This document shows, in pieces, positions 9,867 through 20,459 of a stretch of DNA of 64,000 nt. This DNA is from Zea mays (lineage: Eukaryota > Streptophyta > Magnoliopsida > Poales > Poaceae). The DNA is taken from assembly GCF_902167145.1 (NCBI RefSeq), contig NC_050097.1, forward strand, positions 142,873,982 through 142,937,981. Direction: 5' to 3'. The notes beneath the pieces are model-generated. The model saw only the letters and a program-made list of their open reading frames with translations. It had not been told where the DNA came from and did no database searches. Position numbers and translations under genes: made by a program. Position 1 is the first letter of the stretch, and each line of letters begins with the position of its first letter.

Positions 9867-9937
9867 GTACAGAAGTGGTGGACTTAAAAATAGATTATCT
9901 TGTCTTGTATTCTTGTGCTGATCCTTTCTTTTTGCAG
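9867..9937 (+). other. 71-bp intron in the antisense gene of Z
   Basis: The donor is AAAG/GTACAG and the acceptor TTTCTTTTTGCAG/GG. Upstream codons end in phase 0 (AYNSLK) and the downstream frame begins GLILSNALRAQ in phase. The intron itself contains an in-frame stop. Confidence 0.75.
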
Positions 9938-10730
9938 GGCTTAATTCTTAGCAACGCTTTGAGGGCGCAGAAGAATGTTGAAGATGAAAGTTGCCAGATA
10001 GCCCTCGGCAACCTTCGGTCAGAAGTTATCAAGCTGAGAAATGAAGCCTTGGAGAAAGATAAAATTCTACTTTCATTGGTGGACAAAGTGAAGAAAGACG
10101 AAGCGAAATTTAACGCTCAATCCGAAGCTCATAAAGCCGAAGTTGAAGACCTTCGAAAAAAGCTTGCCGAAGCTAATGAAAATTTTGAACTTGCAAAAGT
10201 GAAGCAAAAAATAAGTGAATGGTCAAACACTAGGCTGGAGAAAAATGTTGAGGAGCTTCGCGATTCCAAGGAGAGATGTTTTGAGAAATCCTTGGATTGT
10301 GTGAGAAAATTGAAAACCAGCTTTGCCAAGGTGGGTGCATATTCTTCCGAAGAGAATTTCATTCGAGGCGACCTCGAGGGTGTTATTGATTGGATAAGCG
10401 GAGAAGCCGAAGCTTTTGAAGAGATCCTCAGTGATCGGGGGGACATTTATGCCTTTCCCGGTGCTCGAGGGGTTGCAGCAATTCTGGAGAAGGCTGGTTG
10501 TGACCATGTTAAAGCTGCAACCCAGACCGAAACCGCCTTCTCCGCAGACGACACAAGAGACCCCTCGGCCGAAGCTACTCTAGTGGGCGGAAAATTTTAT
10601 TCCGATGTCTGGGTGAATGGTGGCCGAGAATTGGCCAAAGAAATCATAAAGAAGAATGAAAAAGAAACTCATGATGCTTGAGAAGAAGCTAAACGAGCCA
10701 AAGAAGCTGCCGAGCGCGCAAGGCGTATAG

Positions 10731-10798
10731 GTATTATTCTTGAATTTTAGCTTCAGTGTTTATTTTCTGGCTTCGGACTAACTGTTTGTCTACTACAG
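10731..10798 (+). other. 68-bp intron in the antisense gene of Z
   Basis: Donor ATAG/GTATTA and acceptor CTACTACAG/CT join phase-1 exons: RAKEAAERARRI before and ELSPLLEPYDP after. It is T-rich and contains stops in all frames. Confidence 0.7.
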
Positions 10799-10953
10799 CT
10801 GAACTCTCACCGCTGCTCGAGCCATATGACCCCTAGGCCGATCCCGTCATGAAAGAAGCGCTGGACGTAATGAGCGTCGCTAATTCCAACGTCGACGAAG
10901 TCGTCGATAGGCTGTTGAATGAGGCCACTGAAAATATTCTTAAGGAAGATTAG

Positions 10954-12100
10954 GCTTTTATTGTAATGATACAATGTAACATTCTGTGTATGAGACAATT
11001 AATCAGGTATGTAAATTAATGTAATATATTTCTTTGCGATGCATGAAATTTACGCACATACCGTTTTTGAGCCTTCCGCGAAAAAACACCTTCCCTTCTT
11101 TTCATGCTTCGTAAAGAAATAAGCCCTTTTTATGGCAAATCTGATAAAATTGTAATTTCTGAAGGTTTACTTCATGCCTCAGCACATTTTCGTCCAAGTT
11201 ATTGCCGAAGACTTGCTTCGTACCCAATCTTTGTAGTTGATGCGATATGATGTATGATGTAATGTTATGTGGAATGGTGCGATGATATGATGCAATATGA
11301 TGGTTATGCCGAACACACACACACGCCCACACTGGAACACCCAAGACTCTACATCCCCTTAGGGACGTCTTTGGAGTCTTTAAGCTCTGCATCCTCTTAG
11401 GAACGACTTTGGAGCTTCTTCACCTTATATTTCGGTGGTATCTAAGCTCTGCATCCCCTTAGGAACAACTTTGGAGCTTCTTCACCTTCTATTTCGGTGG
11501 TATTTAAGCTCTGCATCCCCTTAGGAATGACTTTGGAGCTTCGGAACTTACTCTGTGTTCCCTTAGGAATGACTTTTGTAGCTTCAGGACATACTCCGCT
11601 CCCTTGGGAATGACCTCCGAGATTCGGAACTTACTCTGCGTTCCCTTAGGAATGACTTTTGTAGCTTCGGAAGTCTGTTAGGAAAGCGCATTTTACTCAT
11701 TGATACGAGCACAATTATTACATGAAATCAAAATTCAGTCCTTCATGGCTTGTTTTTCTTACAAAAAATAAAATGGCAAAAAAGATAAAGATACACCAAG
11801 AGTAGGATATTTTTAGTATATGTGCTTGGATTCAGGCACAGTGCTGTTAACTGTGCAAGCTTCAGACTCCTCCCGGAAGTCGCGCTGCTGTTGAGCGTGC
11901 TAGTGCCCTTCTGGCTGCTGGCTTCGGGTCAGAGTAGGTGGTAGCGGTGGTGGTGGTGTGAGTTGAGCCCAGGAAGCTTGAGAATGGCTCGTCGAAGCAA
12001 CAGAGGCCGTTGGCTATTGATTACCTACATACTCTGGGACATAGGGAGAATAGCATGAGGCAGTATGTAGGACCTGCTTTGGCTGATTCTACTGTGCCTC
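10954..12100. other. Non-coding spacer of Z between gag and antisense gene
   Basis: No credible frame is seen. It holds a 62-bp tandem array (11335-11670) and AT-rich sequence. It separates two convergent transcription units, so 3' ends of both transcripts probably fall here. Confidence 0.55.
11335..11670. repeat. 62-bp tandem repeats in the Z spacer
   Basis: TAAGCTCTGCATC recurs at 11381, 11443 and 11505, exactly 62 bases apart, each followed by CCTTAGGAACNACTTTGGAGC. Further decayed units with TTACTCTG(T/C)GTTCCC follow to about 11670. Confidence 0.88.
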
Positions 12101-13335
12101 AGCTTCGGCAATCTCCTTTTGCTTTTGAATTGTGACTTGGCATGTTCTTGTGGTATGACCTTTGCCTTCACCGCAAAATAAGCAGTATAGTCTTCTAGGC
12201 TGATCTATGTATCTTCCTTCGAAGCTTCTGCTGCCTCTACCCCTTAGGGCTGGTGGCTTAAGGAGCTTTGTTGTAGCCCTAAAGACTGGGAGCTATGTTG
12301 CTGCCTTTGAGGTTGACTTCCTCTGTCATCACTTGGGTTGGAATTACGGATCGATCTGACGTGCCTGGGGTGAATTCTTTCTCCGAAGCCCCTGGTCATC
12401 TTAGAAAACCTGTATGCTTCCTCCCTTCTTTGGCGGAAATCGTTATCAGTCCGGATGTATTCATCCATCTTCTGAAGAAGCTTCTCCAGGGTTTGTGGGG
12501 GTTTCTTGGCAAAATACTGAGCCATAGGTCCTGGCAGAAGCCCCTTGATCATGGCCTGAATGACAATTTCATTGGGCACTGTAGGCGCTTGTGCTCTCAG
12601 ACGCAGGAACCTTAAGACATACGCCTGAAGGTACTCCTCGTGGTCTTGCGTGCACTGAAACAAAGCCTGAGTAGTGATTGGCTTCGTTTGAAAGCCTTGG
12701 AAGCTAGTGATTAGCATATCCTTGAGCTTCTGCCATGATGTGATTGCCCCTGGCCGGAGAGAAGAGTACCAAGTTTGTGCGACACTTTTAACTGCCATGA
12801 TGAAAGATTTCGCCATGACTGCAGTATTGCCCCCATATGAAGATATGGTTGCCTCGTAGCTCATTAGGAACTGCTTCAGGTCTGAGTGCCTGTCATACAT
12901 AGGAAGCTGAGGTGGCTTGTATGATGGGGGCCATGGGGTAGCCTGCAACTCTGCTACTAGAGGAGAAGCATCATCAAAAGCAAAATTGCCATGATGGAAG
13001 TCTTCATACCATTCATCATTGTTGTATGGATTGTCTTGACGAAGCTCTCTGTGTTGAGGCCTTCGGTCTTGGTCATCTTGAGTAAGATGACGCATTTCTT
13101 CAGCGGCCTCATCAATCTTCCTTTGAAGATCGGCGAGATGAAGCATCTTTTCTTTCTTCTTCTGAACCTATTGTTGGATGGCTTCAATGTCCCTTATTTC
13201 TTGGTCCAACTCCTCCTCCTTAGGTGTTGGACTGGTAGCCTTCCTTTTCTGGCTCCTAGCTTCGCGTAATGTTTCTTGATTAACGTCTAGTGGCTGCAGC
13301 GTAGCCCCTAGCCCTGATGACTTCTTCGGCGGCAT
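12100..13335 (-). pseudogene. Z gag (retrotrans_gag core, zinc knuckle)
   Basis: The likely ATG is at 13335 (MPPKKSSGLGATLQPLDVNQ). A TAG at 13168-13170 interrupts the frame, which then runs to 12244. The core (about 12900-12400) has the gypsy gag pattern: PQLPMYDRHSDLKQFLMSYE, then TWYSSLRPGAITSWQKLKDM and EYLQAYVLRFLRLR. After the stop near 12244, another frame has a knuckle-like CLFCGEGKGHTTRTC (about 12190-12145), with five rather than four residues before His. Gag forms the particle and packages RNA; here it is broken by at least one stop and one frame change. It lies directly after the 5' LTR and primer site, as expected. Confidence 0.82.
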
Positions 13336-13378
13336 GACGAAGGTCAAAGCTTGCCGAAGGTGGTCGAGTGAGTTCACC

Positions 13379-13393
13379 GGAGGTGGGTGCCAA
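13379..13393 (-). other. Candidate primer-binding site of Z
   Basis: The minus strand reads TTGGCACCCACCTCC immediately after the LTR end. The position is right; the tRNA is not assigned. Confidence 0.55.
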
Positions 13394-14075
13394 TGTTGGG
13401 CACTTGTTCTCAAAAGTTATAGATCAAGAACAAGGCAACACAAATGTTAATGATTAAAGACCTTCGTCCTTAACATTATTTCCTTTTGGATATAATGATC
13501 TTCGTACGAAGGTCATGAAGGACGTACCTTCATTATTTCAATATGCAAAAATATAAACATGGACATATGAAACGCAAAAAGAACATGAATAATCATTTTA
13601 AATCATTAGATTATTCATATTATCATTATATAATCATGAACAAGCATTAATGATATTTAAATTACATTTGTACCTTCGGCTTGACAGAAGGTAAAAATCC
13701 GAGAGTGACGTGCGAGTGATTACAAGTAAACGTGAACAGTATGGTGTTACTGTTCATCTATTTATAGGCACAGGACGCAGCCTGGGCAATATTACATCTA
13801 TGTCCCTGACATTTACTGTTAGCCAAAAGGTAAGCTGTCGAGGACTAAGCAGTCTTTTTCTTTTAGGTCGGGTTCATTCTCCACCATCGTCCTTGTGCTA
13901 AGCCGAAGCTTCCCCAGCCACAGCTTTGGAGTCTGTCCATCCTTCTTCCAAATCATGCTTTTTCATACCATGCATGCCTTCAACTTAAAGTCAAAGCTTC
14001 CTGTGACAGTATACCATACTGGAAAACATGTTAGTTGTGTTTTTTAGGACCTTCGGAAGATGAAGGCGCCCAACA
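13394..14075 (-). repeat. Z 5' LTR (682 bp)
   Basis: Plus-strand ends TGTTGGGCAC ... CCCAACA form a perfect terminal inverted repeat. Its partner is 6862-7548. The TATA box (minus) is at 13758-13767 and would drive gag. Confidence 0.93.
13758..13767 (-). promoter_or_regulatory. Z 5' LTR TATA box
   Basis: CTATAAATAG on the minus strand, about 310 bp into the 5' LTR and about 420 bp before the gag ATG. Confidence 0.75.
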
Positions 14076-14080
14076 GCACA
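14076..14080. repeat. Target-site duplication of Z (right copy)
   Basis: GCACA, identical to 6857-6861. Confidence 0.9.
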
Positions 14081-16887
14081 CTTTACCCACAAGTCGTGAT
14101 TCCCATTCTGTCCGGAGATCATGACTCCCCATTGATCACCACCAAGGTGACCTGGCAGGGTCTCACTACATAGCCTTTACAAAGACTCCCCTGGGGCATA
14201 GTTGCTCATTAGGTTTCGCCAGTCATACAAACACAGTACACGTCCCTAAGGTGGGTGACTAACAAAACCAAATCGAATGAACTTTGACACACACCCTTAG
14301 TAGAGCGAGCACTATGCCCTAGCCCCCATTGATGGCTCTCCGGCAAAGCCAACTACACCCCCAGGTTCATCTAATTATTCAGCTAAGGGCGTCCCATACC
14401 ACCCTCATGGTTGCACTATTATCTTGGGTGGTCACTCAACGAATAGGTCCTTACGGAGAGGTACTTAGAAAACAACCTAAGTCCCCTAAAGTATCACAAG
14501 ATCATCATCAGGATAACATCATCGTATCATAAATATTCACGTCATGTTCGTTGATTAAGTTAAAGCAATAACATAAAGCTAACCATAATAACCCAAAAAG
14601 GTGACAAGGGTAAAGTAAATACAGACTAGTCAATCCTTAGGTTTCAATAATGTAATGCGGGACAATGAATTATAAAGTAAGTAGGACATAATAGGTCAGA
14701 GGACACTTGCCTTCACCAGGTTGTTGCTCAGGAAGGTCTTCGGCAACACACTCGGGAACCACGGGTTGCTCGTCGTCTAAATAAAGCGATCATACATTCA
14801 ATACATTTGGATAAAGACAAATAAACAACACCAATCATGTACAAACAAGTGAACATATCTCACAAGAACAACATAAACTTAAGAGGTAGTTTAGGTTATA
14901 GGTTGAACTAACACATTTAGAAGTTTGTTATTCTCTAAGTGTTGTCTATTTCCACGATTACATAGTTTTAATTCCAGTTATTTAATGAGACACAAAACTT
15001 ATACCAGATAAATCCATACATTACCTGTTATTAGTCTCACAGGATTAAACATCTAATTACCATTAGGGTTTCCATTTTATTCATCTTATTAAGTAAATAA
15101 ACTATTATATAAACTAACCTATAGTCTAGGCATAAAATTAGAATGTGCATACAATTAATGATCATAATTTATTTGAACAGAGAATAATTCTATGAACATT
15201 TTGCAATTTGAATCACTCAATTTGGAGTTCATATGCAAAAGATATGAAATAAACAAGTTTTGAAGTTTAAAATACAAAATTAGGCCTAAATCTGTGATTA
15301 CATAAAAGTCTAGGGTTCAATCTGCGAGATTACAGGGGCCTTCGCGCGAAACTAAGGGACGGCGGGTTCTATTACCCGAGAACTAGGGGGTTCTTTTTAC
15401 AAAACGGAAAACCGAAGGGGTATCGGGGCTTCCCAACCGTCAGATCTCGGATAGACGACCAGGATTAGAACTGACAGGGTGAGCGCGGGGCGCGCGGACG
15501 CGGATGCCTTGCATGCGGGGTGCACAGGCCAGCGACTCAGGCAGGCGGACGACTCGGTGCCAGGGTGCTAGCGCCTGATGGGCGGGGCCACGGCAAGTTC
15601 GGGCCCACTGGTTAGCGTCGCGGGGCAAGCGCGGGCGTGACTTCGAAAATGCACTCGTGGGTGGGGCCCACCAGGCGGCAACACAGAGCAAGGGGTGCGA
15701 AGGGGTTAGGCGCTGCGCTGACACGTGGGACCAACGGTCCACCAGTCAGCGGGCACGCGAGGGGAAAGAAGAGGGGGGAAGAGGTGAGGCTGACGGGCGG
15801 GTCCTCCTTGTTAGGACCGCCGTCTTCCTCGTCCGTGCGCCTGGCGCAAGCGCCATGGCCGGAGTCCGTGACTCCATGCGGGCGAAGAAAGCACGGGGCA
15901 GTTGCGGTTGGCCGGGGGGTCTCGGTACGAAGAGCGGTATCGATACTGATGATCACCGGCGGCTAATTGACGGAATAGAGAAAATGAGGGAGAGAGAAGG
16001 AGGGAAAATTCACCTCGGGTGAGGCGAAATCGACGACGAGGCTTTGCATGGCGGTGGCGGAGCACGGTCGGGGACGGCGGATGAGCTCTGTTTGGGGCGG
16101 ATTCGGGCACAGGAGTCCTGGCAACGAGGGAGCTCCGGCGAGCTTGAAGAACAGGTGCGCGCAACTTGGGTGAGTGTGCATGGGCAAAATGAATGAGGCA
16201 GAGGGAAAGTGGGTGCGTGCGGGGACTTGAGGAGGGGGTCGAGACGGCGGTTTGGCGCTGGGAGGCGACGTGGGCGTGGCAGTCTCGGCGTGCGTGTGCA
16301 TGGTCCGCGTGGGCGAGCGGTTGAAGGATGGAAGAGGGACTAGCAAGTGGGGCCCGCGGAACAGCGACACAGACACGCGAGCGCGCAACGGGCCAGGGCA
16401 CCGACGAGGCAGCCCCACTGGGCAGAGAGGGAGAGGGCGGGGCGAGCTAGCTAGGCATGGCGCCGACAGGGCAGGCCCACATGGCGGTGAGAGCGGGGAA
16501 GGGGGGAGGCGGACGCGCGCTAGCGAGCCAACTGGGCCGAAAGGCCGGAACAGGGGTGCTGGGCTTCTTCGGTTTTCTTATTTATTCCCGAATTTCTAAT
16601 TCCTTTTGCTTTTATTTTCTCTAATGAACTCAATTCAAATTCAAACCATTTCAAACTTGTGCATCAATCAAAAGGATAATTTAGACTCAGCATGATGCAA
16701 CAATTCATGACTCACATTATTTTGACAAAATAAATAATTAATCCCTAACCTAATTAACTACTCTAAACAAAAGAAGGAGAGAGAGAGAGTCTAGAGAGAG
16801 AGACTAGAGAGAGAGACAAGAGGTAACACCTGAATTTGGTAGGCATTTAGAGAAGAAATTTTATACCCCCAAATTCAGGGTGTTAGA
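14081..16887 (-). repeat. B: chromovirus-type LTR, 5' portion (second segment)
   Basis: This continues the LTR interrupted at 6861. The first few hundred bases match the A-family LTR in reverse (CTTTACCCACAAG ... CCACCCTCATGGTTGCACTA). Beyond about 14700 the sequence is divergent: AT-rich (14780-15330), then GC-rich (15440-16560), then a GA microsatellite (16775-16820). The LTR start on the minus strand is at 16887, TCTAACACCCTG, so the expected TG is changed to TC. No polypurine tract follows, so this is a solo or 5' LTR. Frames in the GC-rich part look random. Confidence 0.75.
16824..16885 (-). other. Hairpin at the start of LTR B
   Basis: On the plus strand TAACACCTGAATTTGG (16824-16839) is complementary to CCAAATTCAGGGTGTTA (16869-16885) with one bulge. 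This is the same layout and nearly the same arms as the A-family hairpin at 517-579. A TATA-like TTTTATA (16859-16865, reverse) lies in the loop. Confidence 0.8.
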
Positions 16888-17376
16888 CGGACGAGTGGCG
16901 GTGGCGCACCCTAGGCCCGGTGGCGACGGCGGTTGGTGAGGCGTGGTAGGCTTCGGCAGCGGCGGTGGCCCTGAGGGAGCGCGACGGCGACAGATCCAGG
17001 AGGCGCGCACGCGGTGGCGGATCCCAGAGGTGCGCGCGCGACGTCGGCTCCTTGAGGCGCGCACCCCGAAGTGGCACCCGTTGGCGTCCCACCTCTGGCA
17101 ACGACGCCAGCCTTCCTAGGTGCAAGCGACGATGACAGACTTCCCTAGGTGCGAGCGGTGGTGGATCAACGACCCTGTTTATATGCGATTTTGTATACAT
17201 ATTTATGCCAACGTAAATATGTTTTTATGATACATTGCCACTCATGGCTCTCCTTTCCATCTTTTGTATGTTTATGATATTTTTATTCACACTTTATGTA
17301 AAAGTTTGTTGATTTTTACGTAGTGTACCGCAATACATAAATAACTTTTACATGTAGCATAATTAATATCAGTATA
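16888..17376. other. Unassigned sequence between the two nests
   Basis: The first half (16888-17170) is GC-rich with short repeats such as GGCGCGCACG/CCTAGGTGCAAGCG. The second half is AT-rich. No frame, terminal repeat or known element end is recognised. It is flanked by LTR B on the left and the G3 LTR on the right and may be older genomic sequence or part of an unrecognised element. Confidence 0.4.
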
Positions 17377-18500
17377 TGTCGGTACCCTGAAACTAGGGTA
17401 CCTCTTGCTGCTGTATAAAGACGCAGTACCCACGCGGATATCTCTTAGTCGCGTGGTAAAGGTGATGTGTGTGGGACCGAGCCATGACTCGTCCCAGCCT
17501 CGGGCGACTACTTTGGGTCTACAACAGCACCTGACCCCACCACAAGGGCGGGTCCGGAGCCGCCACGTGTCCAGAGAAGGTGATATACCCCAAGGCCTCA
17601 ACAGTGAGTCCGGACCCCTAGGGGAGAGTGCTGGACCCCTGGATATACAGTCCAGACCTCCAAGGTTGGTCCAGGACCTCCACGTGTGCAAGCCGGACCC
17701 CTGGAATGGGATCTGGACCCCCCCCCGTATGGGGTCTGGGCCGCCCACAATGGGGTCCCAAGGTCTCAGGACAGAACATACTCGGGCCTTGAACAGGACC
17801 CAGGCGGGGGTCCGGTGCTGACACGTGTTTGGACCTAGTCTGGTGGGTTCCGGACCTGTCTGCATATACTCCTGCTCCCCACTCAGGCGGAGACCCGATG
17901 CTGCCATGTGGCATACTGTGCGCGACTTAAGCCAATGGGCGGAACCTAGCATGACGCCTCTGGGCCACGCGCGCCTCCGCATCCATTACGGATAACACGT
18001 GCGCCTGTCCATTCCACTGACAGGTGGCGTGCACAGTCCACGATACACGGACCATGCTATTATTTACCATTACTCGTACGTTTCGGCTATCAATGCTGCA
18101 TGGACTGCGATCATCAAGACTCCCGGTGATTGCTCAGGCGTTACTAGCATTAAATACTCGCATAATGTATTCCTTCTGTTATGCTCCTGGGCTCACATGT
18201 CGGGGTTCAGCATCCTTGTATGTGCCTTCCCTTAGACTATAAAAGGGAAGGCACACAACGTTACAAGGACAAGCTCTTAGACTCACAAGTTCACATACAC
18301 GCTTACACACACTCTCAATACAACATACACACAGTGGAGGTAGGGTATTACGCTCCAGCGGCCTCAACCACTCTAATCCCTCGTGTCCTCGTGTGTTCAT
18401 CCCAAATCCACCCAACAGGCAAAACTCTTAGGCCCCTTCCTCATCTTAGGATTGGGGCGGGTGCATTCCGCCACCCGGACGAAGGATTTTCTCTCCGACA
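17377..18500 (+). repeat. G3 5' LTR (1124 bp)
   Basis: It starts TGTCGGTACCCTG and ends TCTCCGACA, so the first and last bases form a short inverted repeat. It contains many CCGGACCC/GGGTCC motifs, a TATA box at 18238-18244, and is followed at once by the primer site. No frame in it is credible. Confidence 0.85.
18221..18255 (+). promoter_or_regulatory. G3 TATA box inside a perfect 13-bp inverted repeat
   Basis: TGTGCCTTCCCTT (18221-18233) and AAGGGAAGGCACA (18243-18255) are exact complements with a nine-base loop AGACTATAA. The TATAAAA (18238-18244) spans loop and right arm. Confidence 0.85.
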
Positions 18501-18501
18501 T

Positions 18502-18520
18502 TTGGCGCGCCAGGTAGGGG
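18502..18520 (+). other. Primer-binding site of G3
   Basis: TTGGCGCGCCAGGTAGGGG starts one base after the LTR. The same string serves H (4731-4748). Confidence 0.8.
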
Positions 18521-18561
18521 CTTTTAGCATTAGGTTTTCGCCTGTTTTTCTGCTCGACACC

Positions 18562-19196
18562 ATGGTCCAGATCGTCGAGCACCGTGGCTTGACTCATGAG
18601 GACTTCCTGATGGAGGAAGAGGCGGCGTCTTCCATGCCACGGGTCTCCAACCGCCCTGCGCCTGGTGCTACTGATGTGCATGCCGTGCAGCAGCACACGC
18701 CTGCGCAGACATCCCGGGCTCCATCAAGGGCTGCCCCTAGGGCGTTGTCTGCAGCCAGGGAGTTGTTACGCCACCCTCCGAGCTCCACGGCCTCGCCGAG
18801 CGCCATGAAGCAGTGGCGTGACGATGTTGACCATCTCCTCGGCATGGCGCATTCTGGCTCGGCCAGACCTAGGCCTCAGTCATTCCGGCGTCAATATGAG
18901 GCGTTGTCGTCAGTATGCTCACCCTTAGTGGAGGCCGCACCGACTGAGGACCTGCGGGTGGAGCTCAACTGCAGGCGTGCAGGAGAGGATGCTCCAATAT
19001 CCCTAGAGAGGCCTGATGACCTACGGGCAGAACTCAACCGTAGGCGTACAGGCGAGGACACATGGGTCTCTCTGGAGAGGGCACGTGAGCGCCGGCTAAA
19101 CTTCGAGGGTCGTAACCTCGACCAGGACTTCGCTCCACTTGCGCCACAAACTCCAAGGGGTGCCCGAATCCACACGGGTGTCCCATTGGTCGGCGT
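18562..19196 (+). pseudogene. G3 gag, N-terminal segment
   Basis: The frame opens at ATG 18562 (MVQIVEHRGLTHEDF), 61 bp after the LTR, and stays open for 211 codons until the S1 LTR begins at 19197. It is Ala/Pro/Arg-rich with two imperfect repeats around EDLRVELNCRRAGED and DDLRAELNRRRTGED. This is the variable N-terminal part of a Tat gag; the conserved core lies beyond S1 at 28107 onward. Confidence 0.75.
19192..19196. repeat. Target-site duplication of S1 (left copy)
   Basis: GGCGT precedes the left LTR of S1 and recurs at 28102-28106. Confidence 0.92.
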
Positions 19197-20444
19197 TGAG
19201 AGCACCTAGAGGGGGGGTGAATAGGTGATCCTGTGAAACTTAAACTTATAGCCACAAAAACTTGTTAAGTGTTAGCACAATAATCGCCAAGTGGCAAGAG
19301 AGAAGGTCTTGCACAATACGATAATCACGAAGAATTCAACACAGAGAAGACACAGTGATTTATCCCGTGGTTCGGCCAAGTACAAAACTTGCCTACTCCA
19401 CGTTGTGGCGTCCCAACGGATGAGAGTTGCACTCAACTCCTCTCAAGTGATCCAATGATCAACTTGAATACCACAGTGTTATGCTTTTCCTTTCAATATC
19501 CCGTTTGCGAGGAATCTCCACAACTTGGAGTCTCTCGCCCTTACACTTGAGATTCACAAAGAAATACGGAGTAAGGGAGGGAAGCAACACACACAAATCC
19601 ACAGCAAAATGCGCACACACACGGCCAAGAATCGAGCTCAAAAGACTGTCTCAAAGTTCTCACTAGAACGGAGCTCGAATCACTGAGAATGACAAACGAA
19701 TGCGCAAAGACTGAGTGTGGATGATCAAGGATGCTCTAAGGTTGCTTGGTTTTCTCCTCCATGCGCCTAGGGGTCCCTTTTATAGCCCCAAGGCAGCTAG
19801 GAGCCGTTGAGAGCAAATCTGGAAGGCCAATCTTGCCTTCTGTCGTCGGGTGCACCGGACAGTCCGGTGCACACCAGACACTGTCCGGTGCCCGATTTCT
19901 TTCCTTAACTGGCGCTGCCGACCGTTGGCCGCCAGAGAGCCGTTGGCGCACCGGACATGTCCGGTGCACACCGGACAGTCCGGTGCCCCCTTCCGACAGT
20001 TGGCCCGGCCACGTGTCGCGCGCAGATTCCGCGGCCGACCGTTGGCCCGGCCGACCGTTGGCTCACCGGACGGTCCGGTGTACACCGGACGGTCCGGTGA
20101 ATTTTAGCCGTACGCCGTCGGCGAATTCCCGAGAGCGGCCACTTCGCTCGAGGCAACCTAGCGCACCGGACACTGTCCGGTGCACCACCGGACAGTCCGG
20201 TGCTCCAGACCGAACAACCTTTTGGCTGTACACAGCCAACTTTTCTTTGACTCAATTTCTCCCGTTTCAAGCACTTAGACACAATACATTAGTCTTCAAA
20301 ACAATGTACTAAGGCTTAGAAACATACCTTTACTCTTTATTTGCACTTTGTCCATCCATGGGTATAGATTCACATTTAAGCACTTGTGTTGGCACTCAAT
20401 CACCAAAATACTTAGAAATGGCCCAAGGGCACATTTCCCTTTCA
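19197..20444 (-). repeat. S1 3' LTR (1248 bp)
   Basis: On the plus strand it runs from TGAGAGCACCTAG to CCCTTTCA. It differs from 26853-28101 by a one-base G-run length change and a small number of substitutions. The minus-strand TATAAAA is at 19778-19784; palindromes occupy 19853-20203. Confidence 0.95.
19853..20203. repeat. Sirevirus LTR palindromes (3' LTR copy)
   Basis: At least eight units of CACCGGAC...GTCCGGTG occur, mostly in pairs (for example CACCGGACAGTCCGGTG at 19853), with interspersed CCGACCGTTGGC. The matching block in the other LTR is 27510-27860. Such palindromic arrays are a known LTR hallmark of Sireviruses and are suspected regulatory elements. Confidence 0.9.
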
Positions 20445-20459
20445 ATCTCCCCCTTTTTG
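20445..20459 (-). other. Polypurine tract of S1
   Basis: The minus strand reads CCAAAAAGGGGGAGAT directly before the LTR start TGAAAGGG. Further AGGGGGAG-like runs occur at about 20684, 20839 and 21092, in line with multiple tracts reported for Sireviruses. Confidence 0.9.

Larger units (their letters stand above)
7857..10953 (+). pseudogene. Antisense ORF of Z ('putative gypsy-type transposon' domain plus coiled coil), decayed
   Basis: The frame starts with ATG at 7857, shifts near 7910, and continues as an acidic leader, then a conserved globular block (FMKAGLRFPLSKFLVEVLKT ... IFVWAVRSQGLEPSAKCF ... FQKRWHR) up to 8497. The pattern is that of the domain found in antisense extra ORFs of Tat elements. 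Next come TFRYRDRFDEPNDEW (8780-8830), a Lys/Ala/Pro-rich linker (8905-9507), a short conserved block ending at 9866, and a long coiled coil (9938-10330) with acidic C-terminus ending at TAG 10951-10953. Two short introns are visible (9867-9937, 10731-10798). Several stops (8495-8497, 8537-8539, 10679-10681) and frame changes (near 7910, 8900, 9510-9640) show decay. Its biochemical function is unknown. Confidence 0.75.
6862..14075 (-). mobile_element. Z: non-autonomous Tat-lineage LTR element with gag and antisense gene
   Basis: Two LTRs (6862-7548 and 13394-14075) in the same orientation are flanked by the 5-bp duplication GCACA. Read on the minus strand the order is 5' LTR, primer-binding site, gag, spacer with tandem repeats, a gene on the opposite strand, and 3' LTR. 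No protease, RT, RNase H or integrase motif is found in any frame, so it must depend on enzymes of a related element. The TTCCGAAG/CTTCGG-rich LTR and the size of 7.2 kb resemble the maize cinful/zeon group; this is recollection only. It is inserted in the LTR B. Confidence 0.88.

Noticed and set aside
15440..16599. Several 100-200-aa frames in the GC-rich part of LTR B
   Set aside because: Overlapping frames on both strands with Arg/Pro/Gly bias and no domain. They are explained by base composition.
16775..16820. GA-rich microsatellite that could be a regulatory GAGA element
   Set aside because: A simple GAGAGA tract near the LTR start; it is too generic to call a regulatory site.
17287..17982. 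231-aa minus-strand frame crossing the start of the G3 LTR
   Set aside because: It spans an element boundary (17377) and is made of CCGGACCC repeats; it has no family features.
19853..20203. Regularly spaced palindromes that could suggest a CRISPR array
   Set aside because: No constant spacer length and no cas genes, and the identical array recurs in the other LTR of S1. It is the Sirevirus palindrome block in a eukaryotic element.
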